From: Thiobacillaceae bacterium
Lineage (GTDB): Bacteria; Pseudomonadota; Gammaproteobacteria; Burkholderiales; Thiobacillaceae
Direction of reading: 5' to 3'
NCBI GenBank assembly: GCA_012274165.1
Contig: JAAPAA010000180.1
Coordinates: 1 to 15,992 of the forward strand
DNA: 15,992 nt
Of the stretch, positions 1 to 6,543 are shown in pieces. The translations under genes and the position numbers were made by a program. The first letter of the stretch is position 1. Every line of letters starts with the position of its first letter. Under the pieces are notes generated by a model. It did no database searches, was not told where the DNA came from, and saw nothing but the letters and a program-made list of their open reading frames with translations.

Positions 1-1225
1 GTGCGGCGATAATCTGCATTTCGCTGATTTCGCGCATCAGGTCGAAACCCGAACCCAGCCCCAGATAGCGCCCCTTGGCGGTAATCACGAAACCCTGGGT
101 AAAGGCGGCCTTGCCTTTCTTGACCACCAGTTCGGACAGCTCGTTGATCTGCGTGGCCTTGTCGACAATCAACGGATCGGGATCCATGAAATCCGCGCAG
201 GGTTTTTTTCCGAACAGCTCGCGGCCATACAGCCCGCTAAACCGATTGAGCACGGCGGGCCGGTGGATGATGCCGACCGGAATGCCCTTGTCCACCACTG
301 CCACAGCGTGCAGGTCGGGGTGTTGCATCATCAGGTCGAGTACATCCTGACTGGTGGTTTGCGGCGTGACGAAGGGTGCGGACTGCACCAGTCGGGCAGC
401 GGAGACATGCGAACCATCCGCACCCCGCAGATAGGGCATTACGCTGACCATGCTGGATTGCAGCACAGCCATGACTTCGCGTGGCGGCAACTGGACTGGC
501 GTGGGCGAGGGACGGCCGATCAAATAGCCCTGCACATAGCGGATGCCGATATCCTGCAGCACCGCCAGCTCCGACACCGACTCCACGCCCTCTGCAATCA
601 CACGGGTGTTTGCGCCCCCGGCCAGTTGCGTGATCGATCGCACGAACTGGATCTTGTGCGGGTCTTCATGAATGCCCGAGATGAAATGCTTGTCGATTTT
701 GACGAAAGCCGGTTTCAGCTCCGACCACAGGCGCAGGCTGGAAAACCCCTCGCCCAGATCGTCCATCGCCACTTCGATGCCGGCCGCACGCAGCCGCGTC
801 GCCGCTTCGCGCAACACGCCGTAATCGAGGTGACAGGCGTTTTCGGTGATCTCGATAATCAACTGGCTGCTGCGCATGCCGACCTCGGCCAGCGCTTCCA
901 GGATCAGCTCGGGCGCAAATTCCGCGTCGAGCATGCTGCATGGCGACAGATTCACAAACAGCTGCCCCGGCAGTCTTAACAGCGCAAAGGTTTTCATCGC
1001 CGAATGCACGCACGCCCAGTCCAGCCGGGTTTGCAAACCGTGCAGCTCGGCCACCTTGAACAGCGCCTGCGGCGCGTGCAGCGGGCTGTTCGATGGCCCG
1101 CGAGACAAGGCTTCGAACCCCATCAAGCGCCCCTCGGACAGATCAAGTATCGGTTGCAACAGCGTCATCAGACGCGTGTTGTCGAGGATGTCTTCCAGAT
1201 GCTGGCGCAATTTTCCTGGGCTCAT
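1..1225 (-). CDS. EAL-domain c-di-GMP phosphodiesterase with CBS-like region (partial)
   Basis: Predicted cytoplasmic signalling enzyme that hydrolyses cyclic di-GMP to pGpG. The frame is open from the ATG at 1225-1223 to the window edge, giving 408 residues without a stop, so the C-terminus is missing. The EAL domain spans about residues 10-245. Catalytic and metal-ligand motifs look intact: GFEALSRGP (EAL at 38-40), FVNLSP (N92), EITE (125-128), DDLGEG (D155, D156), VKID (K176), AEGVES (E212) and QGYLIGRP (Q232). Residues about 265-395 resemble a CBS-pair module. Known EAL-CBS proteins often end in a GGDEF domain, and the last visible residues (SEMQIIAA) would sit just before one; this is inference. 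There is no good Shine-Dalgarno before 1225, and an in-frame ATG 12 codons upstream (1261) is an alternative start. The gene is divergent from the LuxR-type regulator. The EAL call is firm; the domain order beyond the edge is not. Confidence 0.9.
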   Translation of the reverse strand, partial: MSPGKLRQHLEDILDNTRLMTLLQPILDLSEGRLMGFEALSRGPSNSPLHAPQALFKVAELHGLQTRLDWACVHSAMKTFALLRLPGQLFVNLSPCSMLDAEFAPELILEALAEVGMRSSQLIIEITENACHLDYGVLREAATRLRAAGIEVAMDDLGEGFSSLRLWSELKPAFVKIDKHFISGIHEDPHKIQFVRSITQLAGGANTRVIAEGVESVSELAVLQDIGIRYVQGYLIGRPSPTPVQLPPREVMAVLQSSMVSVMPYLRGADGSHVSAARLVQSAPFVTPQTTSQDVLDLMMQHPDLHAVAVVDKGIPVGIIHRPAVLNRFSGLYGRELFGKKPCADFMDPDPLIVDKATQINELSELVVKKGKAAFTQGFVITAKGRYLGLGSGFDLMREISEMQIIAA

Positions 1226-1341
1226 GGGGGAGAGTGAAAGGCAAGGATAGCCAGACAACATTGCGGAAATGTTTCGGGGGGTGACGCATGGCGCCCAAGC
1301 CAAACCGTCACACGCCTGTCATCCCGCATGCCTAAGCTTGC

Positions 1342-1360
1342 CCCCAGCCCTGGGGAGGGA
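1342..1360 (+). promoter_or_regulatory. Ribosome binding site with overlapping small hairpin
   Basis: The purine run GGGGAGGGA (1352-1360) lies 4 bases before the ATG at 1365 and decides that start over the upstream ATG at 1269. CCCCAG (1342-1347) and CTGGGG (1350-1355) form a 6-bp inverted repeat that overlaps the left part of this run. With only two bases in the loop, folding is uncertain; partial masking of the site is possible but unproven. Confidence 0.5.
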
Positions 1361-1364
1361 AGCC

Positions 1365-2156
1365 ATGCACAACGCAAACGAACTGACCGACGAAGAATGC
1401 GGCCATCTGGCGCGCATTCTGCTCGCCTCGCGCCGGGTGAGATTGCGCCACCATTTTTTCAGCTGGGTGCATGGCCCGCTGCAGGCGCTCATCCCGCACG
1501 AAATCCTGCTGTGTGGCGTGGCGGACGAAAGCGGCTATCTCCTGCATGAGCGGTTTTCCGCCTGCCGTTATTTCAAGGACGATCATTTCCACCGCGTGAT
1601 CCATTCCGGCGATGGCCTGATCCAGCAATTGGCGCAGGAGTGGCATAGCCACGGCGAGCCGCGCCTGATCTCCGCGCTGCACGATGAAGCCGGTGGCTGG
1701 CATGCCCGGCTGGCCGATCTGGAACTGAAAAACCTCGCCTTCCACGGCATGAGCTGGATCAACGGCCAGCTCAAGGGCTACGCCGGATTCTCGCGCGTGC
1801 GCGTGCCGTTCGATAGTCGCCTTGCGCTGTATCTCGATATTTTGCTGCCGCACCTGCTGGTGACCCTGGCGCGCGTGCTCGCCAACGAAGCGCGCGCAGA
1901 CGGCGACAGCAAACGCCCCGCCGGCCTCATCACCGCGCGCGAAGTCGAAGTGCTGACCTGGGTGCGCGACGGCAAGACCAACGACGAAATCGCCGGCATC
2001 CTCGGCTTGTCCATGCTTACCGTCAAAAACCATTTGCGCAACGCGATGAAAAAGCTGGTCGTCCGCACCCGCGGTCAGGCGGTGGCCAAGGCCATTGCGC
2101 TGGGGTTTTTGCGGGCGCAGGGTGCGCGCGAAAAGGACGTCGCGCTGGAGTCTTAG
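1365..2156 (+). CDS. LuxR-type transcriptional regulator, EpsA-like
   Basis: Predicted DNA-binding regulator of 263 residues. The C-terminal LuxR/GerE helix-turn-helix is at about 189-247 (LITAREVEVLTWV, then GKTNDEIAGILGLS and TVKNHL). The N-terminal part (about 25-175; HFFSWVHGPLQALIPHEIL, then LPHLLVTLARV) resembles EpsA, a regulator found with exopolysaccharide and PEP-CTERM/exosortase loci; this is recalled from the family, not searched. No receiver domain with a phospho-acceptor is evident, so the input signal is unknown. The start at 1365 is chosen because a purine-rich ribosome site (1352-1360) lies just before it; an in-frame ATG at 1269 would add 32 residues with no domain character. 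The gene ends 40 bp before an intrinsic terminator. A PEP-CTERM gene directly downstream supports the EpsA reading and makes that gene a candidate target. LuxR class is firm; EpsA subfamily is likely. Confidence 0.87.
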   Translation: MHNANELTDEECGHLARILLASRRVRLRHHFFSWVHGPLQALIPHEILLCGVADESGYLLHERFSACRYFKDDHFHRVIHSGDGLIQQLAQEWHSHGEPRLISALHDEAGGWHARLADLELKNLAFHGMSWINGQLKGYAGFSRVRVPFDSRLALYLDILLPHLLVTLARVLANEARADGDSKRPAGLITAREVEVLTWVRDGKTNDEIAGILGLSMLTVKNHLRNAMKKLVVRTRGQAVAKAIALGFLRAQGAREKDVALES

Positions 2157-2196
2157 GCGTTGTCGGCCTTACCGCTTACCGCTAACTCCTCCCCCC

Positions 2197-2220
2197 ATGA
2201 GCCGTCCGGCTCATTTTTTT
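2197..2220 (+). terminator. Rho-independent terminator after the LuxR-type gene
   Basis: ATGAGCC (2197-2203) pairs perfectly with GGCTCAT (2208-2214) around the loop GTCC, followed directly by a run of seven T (2214-2220). This is a textbook intrinsic terminator 40 bp after the regulator's stop codon. It implies that the PEP-CTERM gene downstream has its own promoter somewhere in 2221-2380. Confidence 0.85.
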
Positions 2221-2380
2221 GCCGGTTCATCCCCCATCGGGTGTCATCCACGTTCCCTAAAGTGGCGTGGTCTGCTCATAGGCGGACACGATTTCCGACT
2301 GGCTTTCCATCCGCTGGCAGGCCTGTCCCTCAGGGGGGCGGAAAGCTACATAAGCTTTTTTGGGTCTTACTTTTTAATCA

Positions 2381-2387
2381 AGAGGAG
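2381..2387 (+). promoter_or_regulatory. Ribosome binding site of the PEP-CTERM gene
   Basis: AGAGGAG lies 6 bases before the ATG at 2394. It fixes this start, because the frame is open a further 78 codons upstream to an ATG at 2160, which would run through the terminator and would bury the signal peptide. Confidence 0.8.
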
Positions 2388-2393
2388 CACTAC

Positions 2394-3203
2394 ATGAACT
2401 TCAAACTGAATACGCTGGTCGCCGCCGCGCTGCTGGTCGCCGCCGGTTCCGCCAACGCTGCCATCGACAACGGCAACACCACCAACGGCACGGGCTCGCT
2501 GTTCCTGGTTGTCACCGACACCACCGCTGGCTATTCCTTCGTCGGCGATCTGGGCGTGGGCATGGACAGCTTCCTCGGCGCCAGCAACGTTTCCAATTCC
2601 TGGACGCTGGGCAGCTTCAGCGCCTGGACCAGCTTCGTGGGCGCCATCGGTGGTGATCTGACCAATGCCAAATACTCCGTGTACGCATTGGACAACGTCG
2701 GCGCCACCAGCACCGTCGATGCCAAGCGCCTGCTGACCACTGTTGCCGTTGGTGATGATCTGAATAACTACACCACCGCCAACAACAAGCTTGGTTTTGC
2801 TGTTAACGCTGGTTCTGCAACTGTTGGTGCCTGGGTAGGTGCGGTGCAGATTGACTCCAATAACGTGCTGAACGACCACGACACCGTAGCCAACGGCTCC
2901 AGCTACACCAACTCCACCAAGACGGCCGCCTATGCTGAAGCTCAGCTCGGCGATCAGTTGAAGAACAACATGCCCTTCGTCACCACCGTGGCCGCCGCCG
3001 ACAGCGCCGACTTCTGGCTGCTGGGCAACAGCAGCAACGCCACTCTGGCTCAGGCCAACCTGTACCAGCAGGCTGGTACGTTCAGCCTGACCGGCACCAC
3101 CTTGTCCTACGCCGTCGCCGCCGTGCCGGAAGCCGATACCTACGCCCTGATGCTGGCTGGTCTGGGTCTGGTTGGTTTCATGGCGCGCCGCCGCTGCGCC
3201 TGA
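2394..3203 (+). CDS. PEP-CTERM sorting-domain surface protein
   Basis: Exported protein of 269 residues with both ends of a PEP-CTERM substrate. The N-terminal signal peptide is about residues 1-23 (MNFKLNTLVAAALL, cleavage near ANA-AID). The C-terminal sorting signal starts at 244 with VPEADTY, followed by a hydrophobic segment (about 251-263, LMLAGLGLVGF) and the basic tail RRR (265-267). The family motif is usually VPEP; here the fourth residue is Ala, a variant met in betaproteobacteria. In known systems an exosortase (EpsH/XrtA type) processes this tail in the inner membrane and the product goes to the exopolysaccharide layer or surface; no exosortase is in this window. The mature part is rich in Asn, Ser, Thr and Gly, and I recognise no enzymatic domain in it. 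A Cys sits at the penultimate position. The gene probably shares a transcript with the binding-protein gene 77 bp downstream. Sorting class firm; function unknown. Confidence 0.92.
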   Translation: MNFKLNTLVAAALLVAAGSANAAIDNGNTTNGTGSLFLVVTDTTAGYSFVGDLGVGMDSFLGASNVSNSWTLGSFSAWTSFVGAIGGDLTNAKYSVYALDNVGATSTVDAKRLLTTVAVGDDLNNYTTANNKLGFAVNAGSATVGAWVGAVQIDSNNVLNDHDTVANGSSYTNSTKTAAYAEAQLGDQLKNNMPFVTTVAAADSADFWLLGNSSNATLAQANLYQQAGTFSLTGTTLSYAVAAVPEADTYALMLAGLGLVGFMARRRCA

Positions 3204-3228
3204 GTTCGTCCCCTTCGTAAAACATGCC

Positions 3229-3249
3229 GCACCGGCTTGATGCCGGTGC
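3229..3249 (+). repeat. Intergenic perfect hairpin without T run
   Basis: GCACCGGC (3229-3236) and GCCGGTGC (3242-3249) form a perfect 8-bp stem with the 5-base loop TTGAT, between the PEP-CTERM gene and the binding-protein gene. No T tract follows, so it is not a standard intrinsic terminator. Possible roles are partial attenuation or protection of the upstream message end, setting different levels of the two products. Confidence 0.55.
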
Positions 3250-3268
3250 CAGGCGCCCAATCAAACTG

Positions 3269-3275
3269 AAAGGAA
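3269..3275 (+). promoter_or_regulatory. Ribosome binding site of the binding-protein gene
   Basis: AAAGGAA lies 5 bases before the ATG at 3281. It fixes this start against an in-frame ATG at 3224, which would place 19 non-signal residues and the 3229-3249 hairpin inside the gene. Confidence 0.75.
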
Positions 3276-3280
3276 ACACC

Positions 3281-4594
3281 ATGAAACTGCATCAAATCGC
3301 GTTGGCTGTTGCTGCTCTGGCCGCAGGTTCTGTCCAGGCCGCCGCGCCCGCCCCCACCTTCACCATTTACATGGACGGCGCTACTGCCGTGGCTAAATCC
3401 GTTGTCGACGTGGCCAAGGCCATGTGCGTGGACGCAGCCCACACCCAGGTTTACCAGGGCGGTCCCGGCAACAAGATCTCCGGCGTCTACTGTGATGGCG
3501 TCAACGCCACCAACTCCGGCCTGACCGCCACCACCAAGCTGTGGGTCACCAAGAACAACGTCGATGGTTCGCTCGAAGCGTTTGACCGCGCCATCAAGCA
3601 CAACGCCCAGACCACTGTGCTGGACGTGGCCACCTGCCCAACCCCGACCTTTGCCGGCACCACGCTGACCTGTACCGGCACCACTCTGGTTAACGCCCAC
3701 GGCGGTTTCTCCGACGTCGAAGGCAAAATCTGGGAAGCGCGCGGCGCCTTCAACCCCGCTGGCGTGGCTTACACCACCAAGGCCGGTTTTGCTGGCCAGG
3801 GCTTCGGTGTCGCTGTTTCCAACAAGCTGTATGAAGCGCTGCAGGCTGCCCAAGGCCTGACAGTGGGTCTGCATGACGTCGCCAACCAGCCCAATATCAC
3901 CAAGCAGCAGTTCACTTCGATCCTGTCCTCTGGCGGCGCTTACCACACCGACTGGGCGCCGATCGTTGGCGCCGCCGGTGCCGGCATGAACATGAACCTG
4001 TGCCGCCGCACCAATGCCTCCGGCACCCAGGCTGGCATGGAAGTATTCTTCCTCAACAACCCTTGCGCTAACGCCAGCCCCACTTTTGGTGCTACGCCGG
4101 CTGCGCTGGATGCCGACTCCGCCGGTTCGTTCAAGGTCATCGAAAACGCCGGCACCGGCGACGTCAAGACCTGTCTGAACGCGCACGACCAGAATCTGGT
4201 CAACGCTGCAGTCAAGGCCGACGGCAGCATTGCCGACGAATTCGCAATCGGCATCGCATCGCTGGAAAACACCCCGGGCGCGTCCGACCACTGGGACTTC
4301 GTCAAGCTCGACGGCGTGACCCCGACGCCTGACGCGCAGCATCGCCAGACCGTGATCGACGGCCAGTACAACTACGCCTTCGAATCGGTGTTTGTGTACC
4401 GCAACGACAACACCACGGCCAACAAGAACTTCATGAACAAGTTCATTGCGCTGATGGGCGACCCCAACAAGGTTGGCGCACTGGTCGGTATCTTCAACGT
4501 GCCGGGCGCGTCCTCCTACAGCAGCTTCCCGAACCGCGTTCACCGCGGTTCGACCGGCGGCAACTCCTGCTCGCCGTTCTCGCTGGCTGAATAA
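3281..4594 (+). CDS. PstS-like periplasmic substrate-binding protein
   Basis: Exported protein of 437 residues with a clean signal peptide (1-20, MKLHQIALAVAALAAGSVQA). It resembles type 2 periplasmic binding proteins of the phosphate-binding (PstS) kind: a GATA motif near the mature N-terminus (MDGATAV, 31-37), GGFSDVEG (141-148) where PstS has a G-S-D loop, and RRTNASGTQ (242-250) aligning with the ligand-binding R-S-D-G-S-G-T loop of PstS. The ligand cannot be read from sequence. Eight cysteines (49, 71, 119, 131, 241, 262, 298, 430) suggest up to four disulfides, unusual for a standard PstS. It has neither a lipobox nor a PEP-CTERM tail, so it is probably soluble in the periplasm or released. 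No ABC permease or ATPase gene is adjacent. Gene order suggests cotranscription with the PEP-CTERM gene upstream. Export is firm; the fold assignment comes from motif resemblance; the role is unknown. Confidence 0.75.
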   Translation: MKLHQIALAVAALAAGSVQAAAPAPTFTIYMDGATAVAKSVVDVAKAMCVDAAHTQVYQGGPGNKISGVYCDGVNATNSGLTATTKLWVTKNNVDGSLEAFDRAIKHNAQTTVLDVATCPTPTFAGTTLTCTGTTLVNAHGGFSDVEGKIWEARGAFNPAGVAYTTKAGFAGQGFGVAVSNKLYEALQAAQGLTVGLHDVANQPNITKQQFTSILSSGGAYHTDWAPIVGAAGAGMNMNLCRRTNASGTQAGMEVFFLNNPCANASPTFGATPAALDADSAGSFKVIENAGTGDVKTCLNAHDQNLVNAAVKADGSIADEFAIGIASLENTPGASDHWDFVKLDGVTPTPDAQHRQTVIDGQYNYAFESVFVYRNDNTTANKNFMNKFIALMGDPNKVGALVGIFNVPGASSYSSFPNRVHRGSTGGNSCSPFSLAE

Positions 4595-4654
4595 GCTTTC
4601 GGGTTTTGGGTTGATCTGTTTCCTTCGGGGTGCAGGCCTGCCTGAGTCGTAACA

Positions 4655-4688
4655 GCCATTCCCCGCGCGAGCGGGGAATGGCGTTTTC
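4655..4688 (+). terminator. Probable Rho-independent terminator before tpsB
   Basis: GCCATTCCCCGC (4655-4666) and GCGGGGAATGGC (4671-4682) form a perfect 12-bp stem capped by GCGA, a GNRA tetraloop, followed by GTTTTC. The T run is short (four), so termination may be partial. It lies 60 bp after the binding-protein stop codon and 56 bp before the chosen tpsB start. Confidence 0.7.
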
Positions 4689-4717
4689 GCGAATACCAAT
4701 GACAACGAATCAAATCC

Positions 4718-4730
4718 GGTCGAATCGACC
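4718..4730. promoter_or_regulatory. Dyad before tpsB, candidate operator
   Basis: GGTCGA (4718-4723) and TCGACC (4725-4730) are perfect inverted repeats around a single A, 13 bases before the ATG at 4744. The position in the short gap between terminator and gene suits a protein-binding site, but no regulator is known for it, and it would be coding if translation began at 4699. Confidence 0.3.
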
Positions 4731-4743
4731 CAAGCATTTTTCA

Positions 4744-6387
4744 ATGATTCGCGTGCCGTGCCGTCAGGTGTGCCGCGCGATCATCCTGTTGGTTGCCGCG
4801 TGCGCTGCCGCAGCGGCGGAGCCGCCGCCAGCAGACCCGGCCGCCGCGCCAGCCGTCGCGACTGAGACGGCTCCCGCCAAGGCAGCCGCGGCCGCGCCGG
4901 TCGCGCGCTTCGACGTGCTCGAATACGTGATCGATGGCAACACCACGCTGCCGGCCTCGAGCATCGAAGAAGTGGTGTACCCCTTCATGGGCGAGCAGAA
5001 GACGATCCAGGACGTGGAACTCGCCCGCGCCGCGCTGGAAAAAGCCTATCAGAGCGCGGGCTATCTCACCGTCTTCGTCAGCCTGCCCGAGCAGCAGGTG
5101 CAGAACGGCGAGGTGCATCTGCACGTAGCGGAAGGCAAGGTCGAGCGGCTCAAGGTAACCGGCTCGCGCTACTACTCGCTGGGCGCGATCAAGGCTGCTG
5201 CGCCGGAACTGGAAGAGGGCAGTGTGCCCAATTTCAACGAGGTGCAGAAGGAGCTGGCCGACCTCAACCGCAGTGCGGGTCGCAAGGTGACGCCGGTGCT
5301 GCGCTCGGGGCGCATTCCCGGCACCATCGATGCCGAACTGAAAGTGGACGACAAGCTCCCGCTGATTGCCAACCTGGAAGTGAACGACCGCTACAGCCGC
5401 GATACCACGCATACCCGTCTCAACGCTGCCCTGCGTTACGACAACCTGTGGCAGGCAGGGCACAGCATCAACCTGACTTACCAGGTGGCGCCGGAAGCGC
5501 CGGAGGAGTCCCGGGTGTTCGTGGCGAGCTATGTCGCACCGCTGGCATCGGGCAACACGCTGGCGGTATACGGCGTGGCGTCGAATACCGACGTGAGTAC
5601 GGTGGGCGGCATCAGCTCGCTGGGCAATGGCACCATTTTCGGTCTGCGCTACATCCTGCCGCTGCGTCCGCTGCCGGGCTTCTTCCATTCGCTGAGTCTG
5701 GGCGTCGATTACAAGAACTTCAATAATTCGGTGCAGTACGCCGATTCGAATGAGCCCAGCCCCCCCATAACCTACCTGCCTTTTACGCTGTCGTATGACA
5801 CGAATCTGATCGGCGAAAGGGATCAAGCCCAGATTGGCGTGTCCACCGTATTTTCGGTGCGCGGATGGGTGAGCGATGAGGCGGAATTTGCCGCCAGTCG
5901 CACAGATGCAAGTGCGAGCTTCATGTACTTCAAGTTCAATTTCAGCCATCGCCACCTGTTCGACAATGGCATCACCCTGGCCGATGGGGTGTCGGCGCAG
6001 CTCACCGATTCGCCGCTGATTTCAAACGAGCAACTGGCTGAGGGCGGCGCCGACACCGTGCGCGGATATCCCGAATCGTCCGTGCTGGGCGACCGCGGGG
6101 TGCGCGTTGGGCTGGAGTTGCGCAGCCCGTCTCTGGCAGGTGCATGGTCGCCGGGTTTGAGCGAACTGACGGTGCTGGGGTTTGCCGAGGCCGCCTGGCT
6201 GCAGGAACTGGACACCACCGCGTATCAGCAAAGCCGCTTCAGTCTCTCATCGGTCGGCGTGGGGATGCGCTTTCGTGCAGCCAAATGGGTCAATGGCACG
6301 CTGGATTACGCCTGGCCGCTGGAAGATGCCGGCGGAGTGATGGCAGGGGATGGACGCTTTCTGTTCAGCCTGGCTGCGGAATGGTGA
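4744..6387 (+). CDS. TpsB outer-membrane transporter (FhaC/ShlB family)
   Basis: Outer-membrane pore that recognises and secretes the TpsA encoded just downstream. The 547-residue product fits the family. Order: signal peptide (about 1-25, AIILLVAACAAAA); Ala/Pro-rich linker (about 26-54) where family members have a plug helix; POTRA 1 (about 55-133, FDVLEYVIDGNTTLP then GYLTVFVSLPEQQV); POTRA 2 (about 134-205); then a 16-strand-type barrel (about 207-547). The hallmark VRGY of loop L6 is at 439-442 (TVRGYPESSVLGDRG), and the protein ends in an aromatic residue (AAEW), as outer-membrane barrels usually do. The start is uncertain: 4744 gives a normal signal peptide but no clear ribosome site; the in-frame ATG at 4699 adds 15 residues, and the ATG at 4630 is unlikely because it would put the terminator hairpin inside the gene. 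A 161-bp gap separates it from tpsA, the usual TPS order. Confidence 0.93.
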   Translation: MIRVPCRQVCRAIILLVAACAAAAAEPPPADPAAAPAVATETAPAKAAAAAPVARFDVLEYVIDGNTTLPASSIEEVVYPFMGEQKTIQDVELARAALEKAYQSAGYLTVFVSLPEQQVQNGEVHLHVAEGKVERLKVTGSRYYSLGAIKAAAPELEEGSVPNFNEVQKELADLNRSAGRKVTPVLRSGRIPGTIDAELKVDDKLPLIANLEVNDRYSRDTTHTRLNAALRYDNLWQAGHSINLTYQVAPEAPEESRVFVASYVAPLASGNTLAVYGVASNTDVSTVGGISSLGNGTIFGLRYILPLRPLPGFFHSLSLGVDYKNFNNSVQYADSNEPSPPITYLPFTLSYDTNLIGERDQAQIGVSTVFSVRGWVSDEAEFAASRTDASASFMYFKFNFSHRHLFDNGITLADGVSAQLTDSPLISNEQLAEGGADTVRGYPESSVLGDRGVRVGLELRSPSLAGAWSPGLSELTVLGFAEAAWLQELDTTAYQQSRFSLSSVGVGMRFRAAKWVNGTLDYAWPLEDAGGVMAGDGRFLFSLAAEW

Positions 6388-6416
6388 GGATGTGGCGCAA
6401 GCCCATGCAATTTCAA

Positions 6417-6454
6417 TCCGGCCTGAGCCGGACAACGTATCTGCACAACGTATC
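6417..6454. repeat. Hairpin plus 10-bp direct repeat between tpsB and tpsA
   Basis: TCCGGC (6417-6422) and GCCGGA (6427-6432) form a 6-bp hairpin with loop CTGA. Beginning at its last base, ACAACGTATC occurs twice (6432-6441 and 6445-6454), separated by TGC, so the copies start 13 bp apart. No T run follows, so it is not an obvious terminator. A tandem repeat in a short gap between genes could be a regulator site, but no partner is known. Confidence 0.45.
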
Positions 6455-6499
6455 GGCGCTGTAACACGCAAGCAGTACTCAACAATTAATGTAAGCGAA

Positions 6500-6535
6500 C
6501 AGGGCGGGCGCCAGCTGCTTGGGATGCCCGCCCTG
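6500..6535 (+). promoter_or_regulatory. Hairpin abutting the tpsA ribosome site
   Basis: CAGGGCGGGC (6500-6509) and GCCCGCCCTG (6526-6535) are perfect inverted repeats forming a G+C-rich 10-bp stem with a 16-base loop. The stem ends two bases before the tpsA ribosome site (6538-6543). It could impede or tune ribosome loading on tpsA, or set the tpsB:tpsA ratio by pausing or processing within the shared message. Pairing is seen directly; the role is inferred. Confidence 0.5.
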
Positions 6536-6537
6536 AC

Positions 6538-6543
6538 AGGAGA
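6538..6543 (+). promoter_or_regulatory. Ribosome binding site of tpsA
   Basis: AGGAGA lies 5 bases before the ATG at 6549 and fixes the start of the exoprotein, in agreement with the family-typical extended signal sequence that begins there. Confidence 0.85.

Noticed and set aside
263..979. Plus-strand open frame of 238 codons opposite the EAL gene
   Set aside because: The minus-strand frame carries every EAL signature motif through this stretch; the plus-strand product is His/Gln/Arg-rich and featureless.
2300..2315. Possible sigma-54 promoter before the PEP-CTERM gene
   Set aside because: GG (2301-2302) and GC (2313-2314) have the right 10-base spacing, but the flanking consensus (TTGC at -12, CAC after -24) is missing, so the match is too weak to call.
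2160..2393. N-terminal extension of the PEP-CTERM gene to the ATG at 2160
   Set aside because: It would translate through the intrinsic terminator at 2197-2220 and leave the signal peptide internal; the ribosome site at 2381-2387 supports the start at 2394.
3140..4744. Minus-strand open frame of 534 codons opposite the PstS-like gene
   Set aside because: Composition is Gly/Val/Arg-rich with no signal or domain, and it overlaps two plus-strand genes with good ribosome sites and signal peptides.
4741..5955. Minus-strand open frame of 404 codons opposite tpsB
   Set aside because: It is the antisense shadow of a TpsB with POTRA domains and a VRGY motif; its His/Arg/Gln-rich product has no recognisable features.
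6460..6480. Possible c-di-GMP (GEMM) riboswitch in the tpsA leader
   Set aside because: ACACGCAAGCAG faintly recalls part of the GEMM core, but the second conserved strand and the helices are absent and the leader is too short.
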